From an uncultured Oscillospiraceae bacterium (lineage in GTDB: Bacteria > Bacillota > Clostridia > Oscillospirales > Oscillospiraceae): DNA of 15,001 nucleotides. The DNA lies in NCBI GenBank assembly GCA_900756495.1, contig CAAEKI010000118.1, forward strand, positions 1-15,001, in the 5' to 3' direction. A model generated the notes under the pieces. The model was not told the origin of the DNA. It saw only the letters and a program-made list of their open reading frames with translations, and made no database searches. Shown here one piece after another: positions 14,923 through 15,001 of this stretch. Position 1 is the first letter of the stretch; each line of letters opens with the position of its first letter. The position numbers and the translations under genes are program-made.

Positions 14923-15001
14923 CTATTTTGCGGCAGATGCCTTTTGGCGGCCGGCCAGTAGCATTCCCGCCGTCAGAGCGGTGAAGGGAGCTACCGTAAC
15001 C
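14923..15001 (-). CDS. 3' end of a reverse-strand gene, probably membrane protein (partial)
   Basis: Read from the window edge on the minus strand, one frame stays open for 25 codons and ends in TAG at 14925-14923. The residues include VTVAPFTALTAGMLLAGRQK and end KASAAK. A hydrophobic stretch with a short basic tail suggests the last membrane span of a transporter-like protein. The fragment is too short to assign a family, and the start lies outside the window. A hairpin 37 bp downstream (14844-14886) fits as its 3' end. Confidence 0.4.
   Translation of the reverse strand, partial: VTVAPFTALTAGMLLAGRQKASAAK

Overview
The window looks like a chromosomal segment of a Gram-positive anaerobe of the Clostridia, most likely an Oscillospiraceae (Flavonifractor/Lawsonibacter-like) genome. 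This rests on the L7Ae-rpsL-rpsG-fusA-tuf order, strong AAGGAGG ribosome sites, sigma-A promoters with extended -10 elements, a DUF4830 protein and an ftsE-ftsX-M23-S41 cluster. The taxon is inferred from gene content and protein style, not from a database search. No rRNA, tRNA, CRISPR array, transposase or phage gene was seen.

Positions 1-5160 hold the translation (str) operon. A near-consensus promoter (31-59) and a leader hairpin precede an L7Ae/YbxF-like K-turn binding protein, then S12 (rpsL), S7 (rpsG), EF-G (fusA) and EF-Tu (tuf). The 204-nt rpsL-rpsG gap is unusually long and full of small hairpins, two of them mutually exclusive. After tuf there is a tandem duplication of about 97 bp. 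A second, untranslated copy of the last 14 codons of tuf is followed by a second terminator whose stem differs from the first by compensatory changes.

Positions 5161-7731 hold an unexplained hairpin-bearing gap, an MscS-family mechanosensitive channel with its own promoter, and two tandem paralogous multi-pass membrane proteins of unknown function that both begin MSEQY. Codon use here is more T/A-ending than in the str genes. The cluster ends in a perfect 20-bp hairpin with no U-tract.

Positions 7732-9007 hold a reverse-strand membrane-anchored DUF4830 protein. It is divergent from an RsuA-family 16S rRNA pseudouridine synthase.

Positions 9141-14570 look like a cell-envelope module. A CdaR/PucR-type regulator has a clear promoter and is followed by ftsE and ftsX (overlapping by 14 nt), a coiled-coil M23 (EnvC/PcsB-like) protein and, after a strong terminator, a PDZ-containing S41 protease. 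FtsEX is the known ATP-driven activator of EnvC/PcsB/CwlO-type proteins. The M23 domain here appears to lack one of the two catalytic histidines (Pro395), so it may activate another enzyme rather than cut peptidoglycan itself.

Positions 14571-15001 hold a roughly 270-nt structured but gene-less stretch, another perfect 20-bp hairpin without a U-tract, and probably the 3' end of a reverse-strand gene for a membrane protein running out of the window.
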